DNA of 64,000 bases from G965215145 sp965215145 (GTDB lineage: Bacteria; Bacteroidota; Rhodothermia; Rhodothermales; JANQRZ01), in assembly GCA_965215145.1 (NCBI GenBank), contig OZ244038.1, forward strand, positions 2,542,001 to 2,606,000. The letters are read 5' to 3'. A model generated the notes under the pieces. That model did not search any database, was not told the origin of the DNA, and saw only the letters and a program-made list of their open reading frames with translations. Each line of letters starts with the position of its first letter. Position 1 is the first letter of the stretch. The translations under genes were made by a program, and so were the position numbers. Positions 62,519-64,000 of this stretch are shown here, piece after piece.

Positions 62519-63580
62519 CGTACCCTCATCGTCGGGGCCGGGCTGGCGGGAGCCTGCGCGGCGCTGCACCTCGCCGGGCACGGTCCTGTCACGGTGCTCG
62601 ATACGAGGGCGCCGGGCGAGGGGACATCCGGCGCAGCGGCTGGGCTCGTCAACCCGTTCATGGGGCAGAAGGCGCGGCCGGCGTGGCGGTTCGAGGAAGC
62701 CCTCAGCGCTTTGCACGCAGCGCTCGACTCAGCCAGCGTGGCGGGCCTCTTCCGACCTACCGGCGTCCTCCGCCCCGCCCGCGACGCCCGGCAGGCCGAG
62801 GCATTCCGCGAGCGCGCCGCCGAGCATCCAGCCCACGCGACGTGGCTCCCGGCCGAGGCCGCCGATGAGCTGCACCCGGAGGTGCAGGCCCCGCACGGCG
62901 CGCTGTGGATCCCCAACGGGGGCGCCATCGATCTCCCAGCAATGATTCGGGCGCTCCTCGCCGCCTCTGGCGCGGAGGTGCGAAGTCGCGTTCGCGTAGC
63001 GACGTTCGAGGAGGAGAATGAGCGGGCCTGGGTGGAGACGGAGACCGGCGAGCGGATCGGGGCGGCGCGGGTGCTGCTTGCCGTCGGCGACGGGTTCCGA
63101 CACGTCCCGGAGTTGGCCGCGCTGCCCCTCCACCGCGTCAAGGGGCAGACGGTCCGGGTGACGCGGCCGGGCGGGTTCACCGACCTCCCCTCCCTCTCCG
63201 GCCTTGGCTACGTCGTGCCCGGTGGCGACAGCCTCCTGGTCGGCAGCACCTACGAGCACGCCTTCGACCACACCCGTCCAACGGCCGAGGCAACGGCGGA
63301 CCTGCTGGCGCGCGCTGCGCGGATGGTGCCGGCGCTCGCCGAGGCGCAGGTGCTCGAAGCGCGGGCCGGCGTCCGCGTGACGGCGCCGACGACACACTCA
63401 CCCCAGCGCCTCCCCCTCATCGGGCCGCTGCCGGGGCGGCGGCGCGTGTGGGCCTTCCTTGGCCTCGGCTCGAAGGGGCTGCTGACGGCGCCGCTGCTTG
63501 CACGCGACCTCTCCAGCTTCCTGCGCGACACGGCCGCGATCCCGCCGGCGGTGAGGCTGCGGGCGGCTGACGCGGGTTAA
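62507..63580 (+). CDS. FAD-dependent oxidoreductase (DAO family)
   Basis: 357-aa D-amino-acid/glycine oxidase-like enzyme. GTG 62507 start gives VTSDRTLIVGAGLAGACAALHLAGHG (Rossmann GxGxxG), TSGAAAGLVNPFMGQKARPAW, WIPNGGAIDLPAMIRALL, RVLLAVGDGF, PLHRVKGQTVRV, YVVPGGDSLLVGSTYEHAFD, and a C-terminal RLPLIGPLPGRRRVWAFLGLGSKGLLTAP. The 'NP..G.KARPAW' and C-terminal 'LGLGSKGL' segments recall the oxidase half of MnmC and related short DAO proteins; the substrate is not known. Divergent from thiO, 77 nt apart. Confidence 0.85.
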   Translation: MTSDRTLIVGAGLAGACAALHLAGHGPVTVLDTRAPGEGTSGAAAGLVNPFMGQKARPAWRFEEALSALHAALDSASVAGLFRPTGVLRPARDARQAEAFRERAAEHPAHATWLPAEAADELHPEVQAPHGALWIPNGGAIDLPAMIRALLAASGAEVRSRVRVATFEEENERAWVETETGERIGAARVLLAVGDGFRHVPELAALPLHRVKGQTVRVTRPGGFTDLPSLSGLGYVVPGGDSLLVGSTYEHAFDHTRPTAEATADLLARAARMVPALAEAQVLEARAGVRVTAPTTHSPQRLPLIGPLPGRRRVWAFLGLGSKGLLTAPLLARDLSSFLRDTAAIPPAVRLRAADAG

Positions 63581-63642
63581 GAACCTTTGGAGTAACCGCT
63601 TTCAGCAGCGGACGGTCCGGCAGCGCCCGGCGCCCACGCCGC

Positions 63643-63651
63643 TATATTTCG
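63643..63651 (+). promoter_or_regulatory. Possible -7 promoter element (TAnnTTT-like)
   Basis: TATATTTCG in a GC-rich context, 43 nt upstream of the aldolase ATG; matches the element upstream of the sugar transferase gene at 47097 (CTATnTTTCGCC shared). No obvious -33 box. Confidence 0.35.
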
Positions 63652-63693
63652 CCCCCGCCCTCCCCGTCCCGATCACCCCACGCTGCACGCCCG

Positions 63694-64000
63694 ATGGCCG
63701 ACGTCACCACCTCCCGCCTCGAAGAGCTCCTCGGCACCGACGCCGACGACCTCCTCGGCTTCTCCGACCCGAAGGTCTCGAAGGAGCACCTCCACCTCCC
63801 CGGCCCCGACTTCGTCGACCGCGTCTTCGCCCAGAGCGACCGGACGCCGCAGGTGCTCCGCTCGCTCCAGCAGCTCCTCGGGAACGGCCGCCTCGGCGGC
63901 ACGGGCTACCTCTCGATCCTCCCCGTGGACCAGGGCATCGAGCACGCCGGCGGCGCCTCGTTCGCCAAGAACCCCATCTACTTCGACCCGGCCAACATCT
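63694..64000 (+). CDS. fbaB: Class I fructose-bisphosphate aldolase (partial)
   Basis: First 102 residues of a class I (Schiff-base) aldolase of the archaeal/FbaB type. MADVTTSRLEELLGTDADDLLGF, then FVDRVFAQSDRTPQVLRSLQQLL, GTGYLSILPVDQGIEHAGGASFAKNP (the PVDQGIEH motif) and YFDPANI are characteristic of long FbaB proteins. The catalytic Lys lies beyond the window. Glycolysis/gluconeogenesis. Confidence 0.85.
   Translation, partial: MADVTTSRLEELLGTDADDLLGFSDPKVSKEHLHLPGPDFVDRVFAQSDRTPQVLRSLQQLLGNGRLGGTGYLSILPVDQGIEHAGGASFAKNPIYFDPANI

Overview
The window is about 70% GC, densely coded, and looks like a chromosome segment of a high-GC member of the Bacteroidota, most likely the Rhodothermia (Rubricoccus/Rubrivirga-like). 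The reasons are three secreted proteins ending in a type IX secretion type A sorting domain (YPNP / FPNP / PHPNP, then a YDVLGR-type motif, then a terminal strand), many lipoproteins, few Shine-Dalgarno sites, and a complex I gene order of nuoJKLM...N. The organism assignment is inference; no rRNA is present.

Layout. 1-5.4 kb: coaX (cut by the window edge) and birA, a T9SS-exported protein, a lipoprotein GH13 amylase-like enzyme and an unknown lipoprotein. 5.6-15 kb: a large BNR-type repeat protein with a T9SS tail, a family B DNA polymerase, a fasciclin lipoprotein, PPK2, a DUF937-like protein and fused PabB-PabC. 15-29 kb: a small unknown protein, a NucS-like nuclease-fold protein next to fused isobutyryl-CoA mutase, a low-GC FG-GAP protein, a 4'-phosphopantetheinyl transferase, an IS630-type element with a split transposase, a 172-bp MITE, a Uma2 nuclease and a 933-aa six-hairpin glycosidase. 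29-39 kb: superoxide dismutase and the membrane arm of complex I (nuoJ, K, L, M, then an NhaD-like antiporter and a pterin dehydratase, then nuoN). 39-47 kb: Ppx/GppA, membrane pyrophosphatase, pth, rplY, prs, tRNA-Gln and an Asp/Glu racemase. 47-58.5 kb: a polyprenyl-phosphate sugar transferase followed by a defence-type island: a PIN toxin/antitoxin pair bracketed by a 104-bp exact duplication of the sugar-transferase 3' end, then hsdM, hsdS, an antitoxin-like gene, a frameshifted VapC, hsdR and an M48/YgjP-like metalloprotease, ending at tRNA-Arg. 58.5-64 kb: thiamine genes thiO-thiS-thiG-thiE-thiD, a divergent FAD amine oxidase and the start of a class I aldolase.

The most striking non-coding content is a dense set of dispersed repeats. 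(i) At least nine loci of a palindrome with GTAGGGGC / GCCCCTAC ends, in a 28-bp simple form and a 77-97-bp two-hairpin form, several of which supply stop codons. (ii) At least nine loci of degenerate heptanucleotide arrays, usually arranged as inverted arms, each with its own heptamer. (iii) A roughly 122-bp element with GCGGACCCCCCG ends and a 13-bp-stem hairpin. (iv) A MITE with 14-bp perfect terminal repeats and a 9-bp target duplication. The main genetic curiosities are the 960-bp toxin-antitoxin cassette that regenerates the 3' end of its target gene, a 13-bp tandem duplication that throws the second VapC toxin out of frame, and an island of AU-rich codons exactly over polymerase motif B of polB.
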